Shown one piece after another: positions 42,951-52,678 of a DNA stretch of 64,000 nucleotides; position 1 is the first letter of the stretch, and each line of letters opens with the position of its first letter. The translations under genes were made by a program, and so were the position numbers. The notes below the pieces were generated by a model. The model did not search any database. It worked only from the letters and a program-made list of their open reading frames with translations, and had not been told where the DNA came from. This stretch comes from Verrucomicrobiales bacterium (GTDB lineage: Bacteria > Verrucomicrobiota > Verrucomicrobiia > Verrucomicrobiales > DEV007), in the NCBI GenBank assembly GCA_029213025.1, contig JARGOZ010000015.1:1-64000 (forward strand). Reading direction: 5' to 3'.

Positions 42951-45143
42951 ATGCCGCTATTTATCACTGCCATTTTCCTGAGTGCATTTTTGCTCTTTCA
43001 GGTTCAGCCGATTATCGCCCGCTACATACTTCCTTGGTATGGGGGCAGTCCTGCTGTGTGGACGACTTGCATGCTGTTTTTCCAGCTCGGATTACTCGGC
43101 GGGTATGCCTATGCCCACGTCCTCGCGTCGTCTTTCCGGGAGAAACCGAAAATGCAGCTCTGGATTCATCTGGGTGTGGTGGTGTTGGCTCTGGTGTTTA
43201 TGCCGATTACGCCGTCGGAAAGTTTGCGCCCGGTCGGTGGAGGCGACACGTCGGATGTCTGGGGGATCGTGAAATTGCTCGCGCTCACAGTGGGGCTTCC
43301 CTATGTGGCTATTTCCGCATCCGGCCCGCTGCTGCAACACTGGTTTGCCGGCGCTCATCCGGGAAAGTCGCCTTATCGTCTCTATGCGGTTTCGAATTTT
43401 GGATCGCTTCTAGGCCTGCTCAGTTATCCGTTTTTGTTTGAGCCGATGATGGGCCTGAAAAGCCAGACCTGGTGGTGGTCGGGAGGTTTTGTGATCTACG
43501 GGGCACTGGCGATTGCCTGTGCCTGGCGATACGCCCGGGCGGATCCGGAACCGAAGTTCGACGGGGAGATTCCGAAACCGGCGGACAACGATAAAGCCGG
43601 AACCGGCCGGAAGATTTTGTGGGTCCTGTTCTCCGCCTGTGGTTCAGCCGGAATGCTGGCGATTACCAATCAGATGTGTCAGGATGTAGCTGTGGTGCCG
43701 TTTCTCTGGGTGCTGCCGCTGGGGTTGTATCTCACTACATTTATTATTTGTTTCGACCGCGAAGCCTGGTATCACCGGGCGGTATGGGTTCCGCTTGCTG
43801 TTATCGGAGTGGCGGCACTGGTTTTGTTGATCAATCAGCAAACTCTGGACAGTGGGAGTACAGATCACTTTGTATGGAAAACGGCGGGAAAGATCCGTCA
43901 TATTTTTGCGGGCGACGGGGTTGCAATCAACGACGAATTTCATCTCTACTGGCAGATAGCGTTTTTCCTGTTTGCTCTCTTCACATTGTGTATGGTGTGC
44001 CACGGCGAGATGGTTCGTCTTAAGCCTTCGAGCCGTTATCTGACCTCTTTCTATCTTTTGATTTCACTGGGCGGGGCTCTGGGCGGAGCCTTTGTATCGT
44101 TGGTAGCCCCCCGGCTGTTTAACGGCTACTGGGAACTGCACATCATCATTCTTCTGGTCACTTTGTTAGTCGGGTTTGTAATTTCTTTCGATGGATTCAG
44201 GAGGTATAAAGCTCCGGTTTGGGGCGGATTGGGTTTGATAGCGACCCTCCAGGTATTTGCGATCTTTGCTCTCGGTTTGCGGAGTCACTACCTGGAGACA
44301 AAGGAGGATGCCATTGCCAGTTTACGAAGCTTTCACGGTGTAGTTCACGTCTATGAATCGCTGAAGGGGACGGAAGACCATTACCTCGCGATGTATCATG
44401 GCCGGATTACCCACGGGCGCCAATACCAAAGCGAAAAGTTTCGAAATATTCCTACCACTTACTACAGTGAAAACAGCGGGGTGGGCGCGCTGCTGCAATC
44501 TGTTCCCCAGCGCCAACCTGAAACAAGAGGTCCGCTGAACATGGGAGTAATCGGGCTCGGCAGTGGTTCGCTTGCCGTGCACGCTGAAGCCGGTGACAGT
44601 ATGGTATTCTACGAAATCAATCCCCAGGTGGAGCAACTCGCCAAATCGCACTTTACCTATCTGGCGGATTGCAAAGGTGATGCCTCCGTGATTCTCGGCG
44701 ATGCGCGGACTTCGCTGGAGCAGGAACTGGCCCGGGGAGAACCCCGCAATCTGGATATTCTTTTCGTCGACGCGTTCAGTGGCGATTCGATACCGGTTCA
44801 CCTTGTTACTGAAGAGGCTTTTGCTATCTATTTTCAACATATCAAAGAAGACGGATTTCTCGTTACCCATATCACAAATTTGCATATCGATCTGAGTGAC
44901 CCGGTTCGACAGTTGGCTGATAAGTTCGGACGGGAAGCTTTGCTGGTGATTCACAACCCGGACTATGAAGTGTATCATCTTTACTACTCCGAGTGGGTGA
45001 TTATTACGAAGAACGAGGAGGTGATTAAACGCCTTCGCGATGGCGGTTGGGTAAACGAGTGGGTCAGGAAGGAACCGAAACCTATTCATTGGACAGACGA
45101 CTACAGCAATCTGTTCCAGGTAATCATGTTTGAAGGGGAATGA
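42951..45143 (+). CDS. Fused membrane/spermidine synthase-like protein
   Basis: The 730-aa protein has about ten membrane helices in residues 1-460 ([54 protein letters not shown]), then a C-terminal Rossmann methyltransferase-like domain of spermidine synthase type. That domain has [15 protein letters not shown] at the SAM/dcSAM site, an acidic YEINPQ at motif II, and [14 protein letters not shown], the aspartate-bearing catalytic strand (about 605-618). Such fusions are widespread and poorly characterised; aminopropyl transfer is not proven. It overlaps moaC by 4 bp (ATGA), so they share a transcript. Confidence 0.85.
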   Translation: MPLFITAIFLSAFLLFQVQPIIARYILPWYGGSPAVWTTCMLFFQLGLLGGYAYAHVLASSFREKPKMQLWIHLGVVVLALVFMPITPSESLRPVGGGDTSDVWGIVKLLALTVGLPYVAISASGPLLQHWFAGAHPGKSPYRLYAVSNFGSLLGLLSYPFLFEPMMGLKSQTWWWSGGFVIYGALAIACAWRYARADPEPKFDGEIPKPADNDKAGTGRKILWVLFSACGSAGMLAITNQMCQDVAVVPFLWVLPLGLYLTTFIICFDREAWYHRAVWVPLAVIGVAALVLLINQQTLDSGSTDHFVWKTAGKIRHIFAGDGVAINDEFHLYWQIAFFLFALFTLCMVCHGEMVRLKPSSRYLTSFYLLISLGGALGGAFVSLVAPRLFNGYWELHIIILLVTLLVGFVISFDGFRRYKAPVWGGLGLIATLQVFAIFALGLRSHYLETKEDAIASLRSFHGVVHVYESLKGTEDHYLAMYHGRITHGRQYQSEKFRNIPTTYYSENSGVGALLQSVPQRQPETRGPLNMGVIGLGSGSLAVHAEAGDSMVFYEINPQVEQLAKSHFTYLADCKGDASVILGDARTSLEQELARGEPRNLDILFVDAFSGDSIPVHLVTEEAFAIYFQHIKEDGFLVTHITNLHIDLSDPVRQLADKFGREALLVIHNPDYEVYHLYYSEWVIITKNEEVIKRLRDGGWVNEWVRKEPKPIHWTDDYSNLFQVIMFEGE

Positions 45144-45607
45144 GTGAAGAATCGAATAGCGGCTTAAGTCACATCCGGGAAGACGGTACGGCAGCCATGG
45201 TAGACGTCTCGGACAAGGCCGTGACCCGTCGGGAGGCGGTAGCGACGGGTTCGATCAAATTGCAGAAACAGACAATTGCCGCGATAGCCGAAGGGGATGT
45301 TCCCAAAGGCGATGTACTGGCGGTGGCGAGAATAGCCGGAATCCAGGCCGCGAAGAAAACAGCGGATTTGATTCCACTCTGTCACCAGCTTCCGCTGACC
45401 AAAGTTTCGATCGATTTTACCATTGAAGAAGAGGCAGTCGAAATCACCTGCCTCGTGAGAACCGATGCAAAAACCGGCGTGGAAATGGAAGCTTTGACGG
45501 CGGTCAGTGTCGCTGCGCTTACCATCTACGATATGTGTAAAGCTATCGACAAATCCATGGTGATCAGTGAAGTTACCCTGCAGAAAAAGACCAAGTCAGA
45601 GATTTGA
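45140..45607 (+). CDS. moaC: Cyclic pyranopterin monophosphate synthase MoaC
   Basis: The 155-aa protein contains all MoaC hallmarks: [68 protein letters not shown] and the late [16 protein letters not shown]. MoaC converts the MoaA product to cyclic pyranopterin phosphate in molybdenum cofactor synthesis. It is translated from the last bases of the spermidine-synthase-like gene (4-bp overlap). The convergent PHP gene begins at the next base, so no terminator space exists between the stop codons. Confidence 0.96.
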   Translation: MSEESNSGLSHIREDGTAAMVDVSDKAVTRREAVATGSIKLQKQTIAAIAEGDVPKGDVLAVARIAGIQAAKKTADLIPLCHQLPLTKVSIDFTIEEEAVEITCLVRTDAKTGVEMEALTAVSVAALTIYDMCKAIDKSMVISEVTLQKKTKSEI

Positions 45608-46828
45608 TTAGTTTTCCCTCCAGCCCACCGGCTGAAGCCAGGCCTGTTTTCTTTGCCCGGGATAGGAAGGATTTGTGTGCGGCTTTGAGGAGGTGATCGT
45701 GGCTCTCATATACAGGGCGTCCTGTGGAACTTTGCAGGATGCGGTAGTTCCGGATACCGTGGCAAAGACTTCACCTATTTCGACATCTTTAGTAGCGCCT
45801 TTCCTGGTGCCGATAAATTGAGTGGTGTATTCAGCTCCGTACTCAGCATTGATTTCAAATGACAAGGTCCGGTCCGAATCGGTATAGTCGAGACTGGTTA
45901 AGGTAACTCCGGAGCTGGCATAGAATTTTCCAATCTGCATCGCTTCGACAATCTCGTCGCCGTGCAACTTTTCCGCACCAACCATGATCCATCCCCGGCC
46001 GGGTGAAACATCGCCGCCGTGGTAGGTATGGGAATCATCAGATGCTACACCGAGCAGAGGATGGGCGTTCATTTCCCCGAGACGGATTGTATTCGCGATA
46101 TCCCAGATCTTTTCATCGCCGGGAACGCCTTCCTTGCCGAGATGATTGATTCCGGGGTGGCCGTTGTATACTTCAAAGAATTTTTCCTCCGCCACAGCGG
46201 CCAGGTCTTCCGCGGTAATGGCCCACTGGAAATTGGGATGGTTCAAATGGGCGATCACCGGCTTTCCGGTTTTTTCCGCCTCTTCAGCCACCGCGCGGAG
46301 AGTTCGCCTCATGACCTCGCGTGTATCGACAGTTTTGTCTTTGATCGACGGCAGTACATTGATCAGATTCAGGGCGTTGATGTGAACCGGACCGGATTTC
46401 GAGTTGTTTGAGATCTCTTCCGCTTTCATGATGTAGAACTTTCCGGGTTCTTCAAATTTGCCGCGGTATTCCTCGAGGGTTTTCAAAACGATTACCTCTT
46501 TGTCGTTTACCATTTTGCGTTGAATCCAGTCTTCGCCGAAACGCGCTTCACATTTGGGGATGGCTCCGTGCCCAATGGCTCTCTGTCGGGCTTTGATTTG
46601 AGCTACCGGCAGCATTTTCTCTCCCTCGGCAAGGATATCGTGATCACTGAGAGCGATGAAGTCATAACCATGGCGATGATACCAGTCGACGATCATTTCC
46701 GGAAAATCATTGCCGTCGCTCCAAAGGGAATGAGTATGGGTATTTCCTTTAAACCATCCCGAGACGTCCTCGGATTTTCCGGCGGGAGTGAAAAGGACAG
46801 CCAAAAAGACAAGCAGGACTCGGTTCAT
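45608..46828 (-). CDS. Exported PHP-domain phosphoesterase-like protein
   Basis: The 406-aa protein has a short signal peptide (MNRVLLVFLAVLFTPAG) and a PHP domain: GNTHTHSLWSDG (first metal His pair), YDFIALSDHDIL, IAHLNHPNFQWAI and the late VASDDSHTYHG. The PHP fold covers histidinol phosphatases, exonucleases and CehA-type phosphoesterases, and several of these use three metals; export fits the CehA/McbA-like group. The last 90 residues form a beta-sandwich with no named motif. It is convergent with moaC and divergent from the EamA transporter, whose start is 72 bp away. Confidence 0.85.
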   Translation of the reverse strand: MNRVLLVFLAVLFTPAGKSEDVSGWFKGNTHTHSLWSDGNDFPEMIVDWYHRHGYDFIALSDHDILAEGEKMLPVAQIKARQRAIGHGAIPKCEARFGEDWIQRKMVNDKEVIVLKTLEEYRGKFEEPGKFYIMKAEEISNNSKSGPVHINALNLINVLPSIKDKTVDTREVMRRTLRAVAEEAEKTGKPVIAHLNHPNFQWAITAEDLAAVAEEKFFEVYNGHPGINHLGKEGVPGDEKIWDIANTIRLGEMNAHPLLGVASDDSHTYHGGDVSPGRGWIMVGAEKLHGDEIVEAMQIGKFYASSGVTLTSLDYTDSDRTLSFEINAEYGAEYTTQFIGTRKGATKDVEIGEVFATVSGTTASCKVPQDALYMRATITSSKPHTNPSYPGQRKQAWLQPVGWREN

Positions 46829-46900
46829 AAACTCATCTTAGTTGATGGAACAGATCTTGATCAAGAGCGCTTTCAGGCGCATATGCTGCACTACTAATTC

Positions 46901-47809
46901 ATGGTTGCCGCTTTTCTCACCGCTTTGTTTTTCGCCCTTTCCGGGGTTACCGGCCAAAAAGTGGCGTTTCGCCTCGGCGCGCAGTGGGGCAATTTTATCC
47001 GCCTGGTGATAGCGGTCGTTGTATTGGGTGGTGTTACGTGGAGTCTGTTTCCTGAATCGCTCCACGCAAAAACCTTCACCTGGTTTTTTCTCAGTGGTCT
47101 GATCGGCTTCGGTCTGGGCGATGTAGCGCTTTTTGCGGCCTACTCGCGGCTTGGTTCCCGGCTCACCATTCTATTGACTCTTTGTCTCGCTCCGGTCTTT
47201 GCCCTGATTATCGAATGGCTTTGGCTGGGCAGCCACCCGACGGCCAGGGTAATGGTCTGCGTCGCAACCATATTAGCCGGAGTCGGGTTGGCGATTTTGC
47301 TTGGCTCAGGAAAAAGGACTCACCGCGAGCGCATCGGCAGCTTTCCTCTCGGAGTGGTGGCTGCTTTGATCGCTGGATTCGGTCAGGGGGCGGGGGCTGT
47401 GGTGAGCCGGAAGGCGGAAGCTGTCGCGGGAACTTTCGGGGTGGAGATTCACGGGGTCAGCGCCGCTTTTCAGAGAGTTTTTGCCGGAGTGGTTGTCGCT
47501 TTACTGACGGTGGTGGCTTTGCGGTTCTTCGGCAAACAGAGGCTGATGATTCCCACATGGGCCGCCCATCGCAAGGTCACCGGGTGGATGCTGGGAGCGG
47601 CGCTGTTCGGACCCGCGGTTGGGGTGAGCTGCTTTCAGTGGGCGCTTAAAAGCCAAGAAAGTGGTGTGGTCCTCGCGGTAGTGGCTTTGACTCCGGTAGT
47701 TATGATGCCGATGTCGGCAGTGACCGAAGGCGACCGCCCAGGGTTGTGGGCAGTGATCGGAGCACTGTTGGCAGTAGGAGGCGTGGTGGCGCTGTATCTT
47801 TGGGTTTAA
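46901..47809 (+). CDS. EamA/DMT family transporter
   Basis: The 302-aa protein has ten predicted helices in two repeated EamA halves (VAAFLTALFFALSGVTGQKVAF; LGVVAALIAGFGQGAGAVVSRKA). The first half has the usual G-x-x-x-A-x-R-L-G segment (AYSRLGSRLTILLTLCLAPVF) and the second ALKSQESGVVLAVVALTPVV. DMT transporters export or import metabolites such as amino acids and nucleotide sugars; the substrate is unknown. The next gene begins 29 bp downstream, in the same direction. Confidence 0.85.
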   Translation: MVAAFLTALFFALSGVTGQKVAFRLGAQWGNFIRLVIAVVVLGGVTWSLFPESLHAKTFTWFFLSGLIGFGLGDVALFAAYSRLGSRLTILLTLCLAPVFALIIEWLWLGSHPTARVMVCVATILAGVGLAILLGSGKRTHRERIGSFPLGVVAALIAGFGQGAGAVVSRKAEAVAGTFGVEIHGVSAAFQRVFAGVVVALLTVVALRFFGKQRLMIPTWAAHRKVTGWMLGAALFGPAVGVSCFQWALKSQESGVVLAVVALTPVVMMPMSAVTEGDRPGLWAVIGALLAVGGVVALYLWV

Positions 47810-47838
47810 ATCACGGGAAAATCAGTCCAGAGTTACGG

Positions 47839-49311
47839 ATGAGTGAGATCAATCGCTATCATTCTTACAAGGGCTTGCCGCCACTCGCCGGAGTAGGGAG
47901 CTTTGAAAGAGCAGCAGGGCCGGGGTTGAGCATTGAAGACTGTGTCGCGAGGCACAAACGATTTCACTACAGTTGTCACCGTCTGTGGGCTCTGATGTTG
48001 GCGCGACTCACGGCAGAGCCAATCTATGAGCTGAAGATGGGGCTCAGCCACCACGCTTACCTCGCCTCGGAGCATGTGACTCTATTGCGGGACCGGGTCG
48101 CTGAAATGCGTCATCCACCTCTGGGACTGGACAAAGTTCCCCATCCGGAGTTGGAGACGTTGTTTGACGAAATTCTCATGTCCGAGTCGGCTCTGGAGCT
48201 TCTCACCGGGATATACCGGGTGGCGTTTCCTGCCCTGCGGGACGGGTTGAAGCGGCATCTGGTAGATTCCAATCCACTTGTAGATGCTCCTTCCGTGCGG
48301 ATTTTTCGCATTATGCTTCCGGAAATTGAGCAAATGATCGAGTGGGGGGAATCAGCCGTTTCAGCGTTGCAGGCCGGTGTTTCGGATCAAGACCTCAATC
48401 GAATTGAGGGGTGGGCAGATGATTTGCAACTTTGGTTGACCGGCGCCGGTGGTTTGGACGGAACAAGTCCGGCGGAGAACGAAAAAAGACCGGAACCAAC
48501 CTTTTCCAATCAACCGTGGAAATATGATAAAAGCCCGCGACGTGATGAGCGATTTCCCGATCCCTACAATATGGGGGTTCATGCGGAAGAGTTTCTCTAC
48601 GATGACCGCTTTGAAGACAGGGACAAAGTTCTCATGATGTATTACAAGCGACTTCGCGAGATCGATGTTCCCGAAATGATGGCCTCCATTCTCTACGAAA
48701 TGGCTGTCGGAACGGGAGATGAAGAAATCGGCGGACATCCATGGCTGTTTTATCGGGATTTGACCCGGCAACTGTGGGATGAAGCCCGCCATGCGATGAT
48801 GGGGGAAGTGGGATTTGCCAAACTGGGAGTCGACTGGGGAAAAGACGTGATGATTAATTTCACCTGGTCAAAAGGTCTCAACGAACAGCTGACTCCCACC
48901 GAACGGCATGCAGTTCTCTGGTTCATTGAGCAGGGTTTGATGACCAAAACCGGCAAGCGCTTCGAGTGGGAGGTGGGCAAAAAGTCCGGCGATCCTTATG
49001 CGGAACTCATTCAGGACTACGATTGGGCCGACGAAGTGTTGCATGCCCGGATCGGGCGGGACTGGTACGTGAAAAACTTCGATTCCGTGAAAGCTGCCGC
49101 CGAATACGGCAGCGCCTGCTGGGACAAAGTAATGAGCGACTGGGAGGCGTGGAAAAGGGATGGATTAACGGAACACCGCAACTGGTGGCCGGACCTGTAT
49201 TCCGGCGTTTGCCGCCTGCGGGGCGAGGAACCGAACCCGGAAGTGCTCTCATTTGCGGAGACTTATGCCGCGAGTAGGGCAGATTTACAAAGGATCTCAG
49301 CTTCGGGGTGA
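47839..49311 (+). CDS. Ferritin-like di-iron-type protein of unknown function
   Basis: Start ATG 47839 gives 490 aa. I do not recognise a named family, but two ExxH motifs of the ferritin-like superfamily are present: E315-H318 in WDEARHAMMGE and E399-H402 in WADEVLHARIG. Additional candidate Glu ligands lie in LMSESALELLTGIY and SILYEMAVGTGDEE. This is the usual ligand set for a di-iron oxygenase or oxidase. A Gly/Glu-rich linker separates an N-terminal half (about 1-210) from the C-terminal helical domain. Function is inferred only as iron-dependent; substrate unknown. Confidence 0.62.
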   Translation: MSEINRYHSYKGLPPLAGVGSFERAAGPGLSIEDCVARHKRFHYSCHRLWALMLARLTAEPIYELKMGLSHHAYLASEHVTLLRDRVAEMRHPPLGLDKVPHPELETLFDEILMSESALELLTGIYRVAFPALRDGLKRHLVDSNPLVDAPSVRIFRIMLPEIEQMIEWGESAVSALQAGVSDQDLNRIEGWADDLQLWLTGAGGLDGTSPAENEKRPEPTFSNQPWKYDKSPRRDERFPDPYNMGVHAEEFLYDDRFEDRDKVLMMYYKRLREIDVPEMMASILYEMAVGTGDEEIGGHPWLFYRDLTRQLWDEARHAMMGEVGFAKLGVDWGKDVMINFTWSKGLNEQLTPTERHAVLWFIEQGLMTKTGKRFEWEVGKKSGDPYAELIQDYDWADEVLHARIGRDWYVKNFDSVKAAAEYGSACWDKVMSDWEAWKRDGLTEHRNWWPDLYSGVCRLRGEEPNPEVLSFAETYAASRADLQRISASG

Positions 49312-49387
49312 TGACAGTCTCCGGAATCCAGGCTATAGTCGCAGCCACGGCCGCAAGGCACCTAACACAACACGATTAACGCTTTTA

Positions 49388-49924
49388 ATGAGTCAATTGC
49401 ACCAAATGCAGTTGTCCTACGTGTCGGAGGAAGATCGGATTCTTCTGCGAATGAACACCAGGGCACGTCAGGAATTCCGGTTTTGGGTAACCCGCAGATA
49501 TGTGGATCTCCTCTGGAAAACAATCACCAAAGTCGTGGAGAAGAGAGAGGTCGAGGAGACTGAAGTCCAGGACGAATTAAAAAAAGCGACCCAAATTCAG
49601 GAGAAGCACGAAAAGACCGTCGAAAATTCAGACTTTCAAACGGAATACCAGGAAAGCACCTATTTGCCACTCGGCGAAGAGCCTGCTGTCCTGTTCAGCG
49701 CCGGGATAAAGGCGGATCCTGAAGGGCGGGCTCTTTTGTGCATGCACCCCAAAGAGGGGCAGGGAATTGAACTGGCTCTCAATGACCAGATTGTACATTC
49801 GCTGTGCAAACTGCTCGCAGATACCTCAAAAAAGGCCGGATGGGGGCTTGACCTTTGCTGGTCGAAAATCGAACCGAAACAGGGTCCGGATGCGATAGAC
49901 GAGTTGGATCAGGGGCTGAACTAG
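49388..49924 (+). CDS. Small hypothetical protein with conserved EEDRILLRM motif
   Basis: Start ATG 49388 gives 178 aa; an upstream in-frame extension overlaps the ferritin-like gene and is not convincing. The N terminus QLSYVSEEDRILLRMNTRARQEFRFWVTRRYVDLLW resembles an uncharacterised domain seen in gamma-proteobacterial proteins (YxxEQDRILLR...FRLWLTRR). A helical charged middle (EVEETEVQDELKKATQIQEKHEK) and a beta-rich C terminus follow. No function is known. It lies alone between the ferritin-like gene and an AT-rich stretch. Confidence 0.6.
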   Translation: MSQLHQMQLSYVSEEDRILLRMNTRARQEFRFWVTRRYVDLLWKTITKVVEKREVEETEVQDELKKATQIQEKHEKTVENSDFQTEYQESTYLPLGEEPAVLFSAGIKADPEGRALLCMHPKEGQGIELALNDQIVHSLCKLLADTSKKAGWGLDLCWSKIEPKQGPDAIDELDQGLN

Positions 49925-49951
49925 AGCATTTTACAAGTTTTCAAGACCGGG

Positions 49952-49971
49952 TAATAATTGTAAAATTATTA
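49952..49971. promoter_or_regulatory. AT-rich inverted repeat before the receiver-domain gene
   Basis: TAATAATT and AATTATTA are separated by GTAA in an unusually AT-rich 120-bp stretch (49925-50045). The stem is perfect over 8 bp. It could be an operator or promoter element for the gene at 50058; no -35/-10 pair is clear. Confidence 0.4.
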
Positions 49972-50057
49972 TCAAATTATGATAATTAGCTAAGAGATTG
50001 TTGAATTACAGCTGTTTTGTGAAAAAATGAGATCCTCTTTCCATCTCAACTCACCAT

Positions 50058-50870
50058 ATGACAGCTTTCACCGACGAAACCATTGTCGAACTTGCCCCGG
50101 ATGATTCAACGCTCACCGAAGCGGGCATTCTGGTCGTAGATGAAGATCCGGCGTTCCAGCTGGGATTGAAAACCTTTCTCAAAGAGTATGTAGGATTCGA
50201 AAAGGTTTTCACGGCTCGAAGCGGTCAGGAAGCGATTGATTTGATCGGCAAAGAGGAATCGATCGAGCTGCTTACGGTGGATTTTCAGATGCCGGGGATG
50301 GATGGTATCGAGCTGCTCCAGCACCTCCGTGATAATGCTCCCCGGCCACTTGGGGTCACGATGATAACCGGATTTCCTTCCGAAAAACTGCGGAAGGAAT
50401 TTGCCAAACTTACCTCGTCGAAACTTTTGACCAATCATTTTCTCGCCAAGCCGGTTGAGTTTGAAAAGCTGGAGCCGGTCATTCTCGACTCCTACGAAGA
50501 ACTGAAGCGCTCCCAGATGTTGACGGAAACGATGACTGGTGGAGACGATTTCCCGGAAGAGCAAATTTCGGTGTCGGACCTGAATGCGATGGCGATCGCT
50601 GCCTCCAACCGCGAACTTTCCGCTCGTTTTGACAGGCTCGAAGAAAAGCTGGATCAACACCTGAAAACGGTTCGGGAAGCCCGTCCACCCGGAGCAGGGA
50701 AATCGTTTGTTGTCGATGTGCTGAAACTTCTGGTAGCAGCCGCTATCGCCTGGGGAGTATGGCAAAGCGGAGTGCTTTCCGGATTCGGGCCTGACAGGGC
50801 GAAAGCCGGTGGCGGAGGTGATGCTGTGCCGTCATTACCAGCCCCGGGTGATTTCCCGAAACCTCAGTGA
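50058..50870 (+). CDS. Receiver-domain protein with C-terminal membrane anchor
   Basis: The 270-aa protein has a response-regulator receiver domain in residues about 20-150: VVDEDPAFQ (acidic pair), phospho-acceptor D75 in LLTVDFQMPGMDG, and the conserved Lys in FLAKPVEF. There is no DNA-binding or enzymatic output domain. Instead a coiled segment (about 180-215, NRELSARFDRLEEKLDQHL) leads to one membrane helix (about 222-242) and a short Gly/Pro tail. A receiver tethered to the membrane is unusual and suggests phosphorylation-dependent recruitment of partners. No histidine kinase is adjacent. Confidence 0.82.
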   Translation: MTAFTDETIVELAPDDSTLTEAGILVVDEDPAFQLGLKTFLKEYVGFEKVFTARSGQEAIDLIGKEESIELLTVDFQMPGMDGIELLQHLRDNAPRPLGVTMITGFPSEKLRKEFAKLTSSKLLTNHFLAKPVEFEKLEPVILDSYEELKRSQMLTETMTGGDDFPEEQISVSDLNAMAIAASNRELSARFDRLEEKLDQHLKTVREARPPGAGKSFVVDVLKLLVAAAIAWGVWQSGVLSGFGPDRAKAGGGGDAVPSLPAPGDFPKPQ

Positions 50871-50936
50871 TACCGTTATAAAGCGGGCCTCGAATTGTAA
50901 TCGCTCCTTGATTAAAATGAGGCAAAGTGGCGCTGT

Positions 50937-51326
50937 ATGACTGAAGACAATGACAGCCCCCGCCCGGAGGATGAACCATCTGAAGAGCCGCAAAAGGCAC
51001 CCGACCCGGCACCAAACATTCCTACCTTGAAGGAAAAAGCTGTGGATGCTTTCAAGCAAGGTGCTGAAGAGGCAAAGGAAAGTTTTGAAAAATCATTTCC
51101 CAATGCCAAAGAAGATTTCGCGAAGGGAATTAATGACGCATCCTACGCGATCGGATACGCTGTGTCATTCGGATCGGCGCTGATAAGAGAGTTTACTCCG
51201 GACAATGTTACCGACGGATTTGAGCGCGGATCACAGGCAGGCAACAAAGCCGCTGAAGAAGTGATCGAACATCGCAAAGCCCGTCAGGCTGATTCACCGG
51301 AAGATTGCGACCCGACTCCCACCTGA
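50937..51326 (+). CDS. Small acidic hypothetical protein
   Basis: The 129-aa protein has an acidic Pro-rich N terminus (EDNDSPRPEDEPSEEPQKAP), an amphipathic helical middle (KEKAVDAFKQGAEEAKESFE) and a Gly/Ala-containing region (INDASYAIGYAVSFGSALIRE) that could touch a membrane. No family is recognised. It lies 66 bp downstream of the receiver-domain gene, in the same direction, and ends in front of a strong bidirectional hairpin. Confidence 0.65.
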   Translation: MTEDNDSPRPEDEPSEEPQKAPDPAPNIPTLKEKAVDAFKQGAEEAKESFEKSFPNAKEDFAKGINDASYAIGYAVSFGSALIREFTPDNVTDGFERGSQAGNKAAEEVIEHRKARQADSPEDCDPTPT

Positions 51327-51362
51327 ATTTTTTCATAGGTTACAACCATATCATCAACAACA

Positions 51363-51398
51363 AAAGGGACGTTGTGGCGAAAGCTGCAGCGTCCCTTT
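51363..51398. terminator. Bidirectional terminator with 9-bp perfect core stem
   Basis: AAAGGGACG (51363-51371) pairs perfectly with CGTCCCTTT (51390-51398). The inner bases continue the stem through G-U wobbles to a GAAA tetraloop, giving about 16 stacked pairs. The stem is flanked by A and T runs and lies between the convergent genes ending at 51326 and 51402. Confidence 0.85.
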
Positions 51399-51401
51399 GC
51401 T

Positions 51402-52661
51402 TTATTTGTCGATCCGGTAAAGGTGGGATTTGGTTCGGAGAATCAGTGAATTTTTATATACCGAAGGGGAGGCCATAAAACCGGCGTCGAGATGGTTTTC
51501 ACTTACTACCTCGAGATTTTTATCCGCTTTCACTACCGTACAAAGACCGTCTTCATCAAAGAAATAGACATGACTGTTGGCGGCAAGCAGGGATGCTGAA
51601 TAGTCGCCACCCATCCTCGCATTCCAAAGAATCTCACCGGTCTTTGGATCAACACAACTACCCAGGCTGTCGTTGGCAAAGAAGAGCAGCCCGTTAGCCA
51701 AAACGGGGGAGGAGCGTTTGGGAGTGCGTTTCAAAGCTTTCCATACAACGTGACTTTCAGAGATGTCACCTTTGGCCTCGGGGTCGAGACGAATTGCCCA
51801 TACTTCAGCTTTGCCCAGACCGGTGTTGATATATAAAAGATTTTCCTCCGGGCTGTAAACGGTTCGGGACGATGGCGAGTGAGTTTTGTAGGTTACGTGC
51901 CAGAGTTCTTTTCCGGTATCGGGATCGTAGGCCCAGCAGGCTTTGGCGGAATTGCTGACCATAATATTTTTTCCCTCTGTTGAGACCACGAAAGGTGTAC
52001 TGTAGCCTTTTCTCATATCTCCTGAGTTGGCGGGTATTCCGTCTTTGTCATCGTCGTACTCAGTGGCGCGGTCGGTTCTCCATACCGTACTGCCGGTGTC
52101 GCAATCCAGCGCAATGAGGAATTGTTGATCCGCGCCGTCGAAGGTAAGAATCATCGTGTTCTTCCACAAGATCGGAGAGGAGCCCGGACCCCGCCAGTGA
52201 CTGCACTGGATGTCGCGTCGCTGCCAGATTGTTTCACAGGTATTGGTGTCGATGCAGAATGTACCGTAACTGCCGAAACTCACATAGATCCTGTCATCCC
52301 GAATCACCGGGGTGCAGGTCGCATAGGTATTCATTTTGTTACCGAGAGGCTCCGGATTATCGCAGGTGACCAGAAGTTTATCGAAAAGTCTATCCCCGTT
52401 TACATAGTCAAAACAAAGTAGAGACATAGTCGTCCCGTTTACGGCTGCAGTGGTAATCCAGATTTTTCCATCTTTGATTACCGGCGTGGACCAGCCGAGT
52501 CCTTCGATTTCTTTTTTCCAGGTGACGTTCTTTTCCTCACTCCATTCCACCGGCAGATCTGCGGAGATGGTACCGTCGGCATTGGGTCCGCGGAATTCCG
52601 TCCAGTCGGCGTGTGCCGATATAGCGGCAAGAAAGAGGGCGGTATAAATAGGCAGTTTCAT
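51402..52661 (-). CDS. Exported PQQ-binding-like beta-propeller protein
   Basis: The 419-aa protein has a signal peptide (MKLPIYTALFLAAISAHA) and repeated propeller blades ending in the PQQ/BamB pattern of G-x-x-x-W (STPVIKDGKIWITTAA, TPVIRDDRIYVSFGS, DPDTGKELWHVTYKTH, DPKTGEILWNARMGG). It starts with WTEFRGPNADG, typical of PVC-group quinoprotein-like secreted proteins. Whether it binds PQQ is not visible. It lies 17 bp after the stop of the sulfatase gene on the same strand and is probably co-expressed with it. Confidence 0.88.
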   Translation of the reverse strand: MKLPIYTALFLAAISAHADWTEFRGPNADGTISADLPVEWSEEKNVTWKKEIEGLGWSTPVIKDGKIWITTAAVNGTTMSLLCFDYVNGDRLFDKLLVTCDNPEPLGNKMNTYATCTPVIRDDRIYVSFGSYGTFCIDTNTCETIWQRRDIQCSHWRGPGSSPILWKNTMILTFDGADQQFLIALDCDTGSTVWRTDRATEYDDDKDGIPANSGDMRKGYSTPFVVSTEGKNIMVSNSAKACWAYDPDTGKELWHVTYKTHSPSSRTVYSPEENLLYINTGLGKAEVWAIRLDPEAKGDISESHVVWKALKRTPKRSSPVLANGLLFFANDSLGSCVDPKTGEILWNARMGGDYSASLLAANSHVYFFDEDGLCTVVKADKNLEVVSENHLDAGFMASPSVYKNSLILRTKSHLYRIDK

Positions 52662-52678
52662 AAAGGTGTTAGTAGAGC

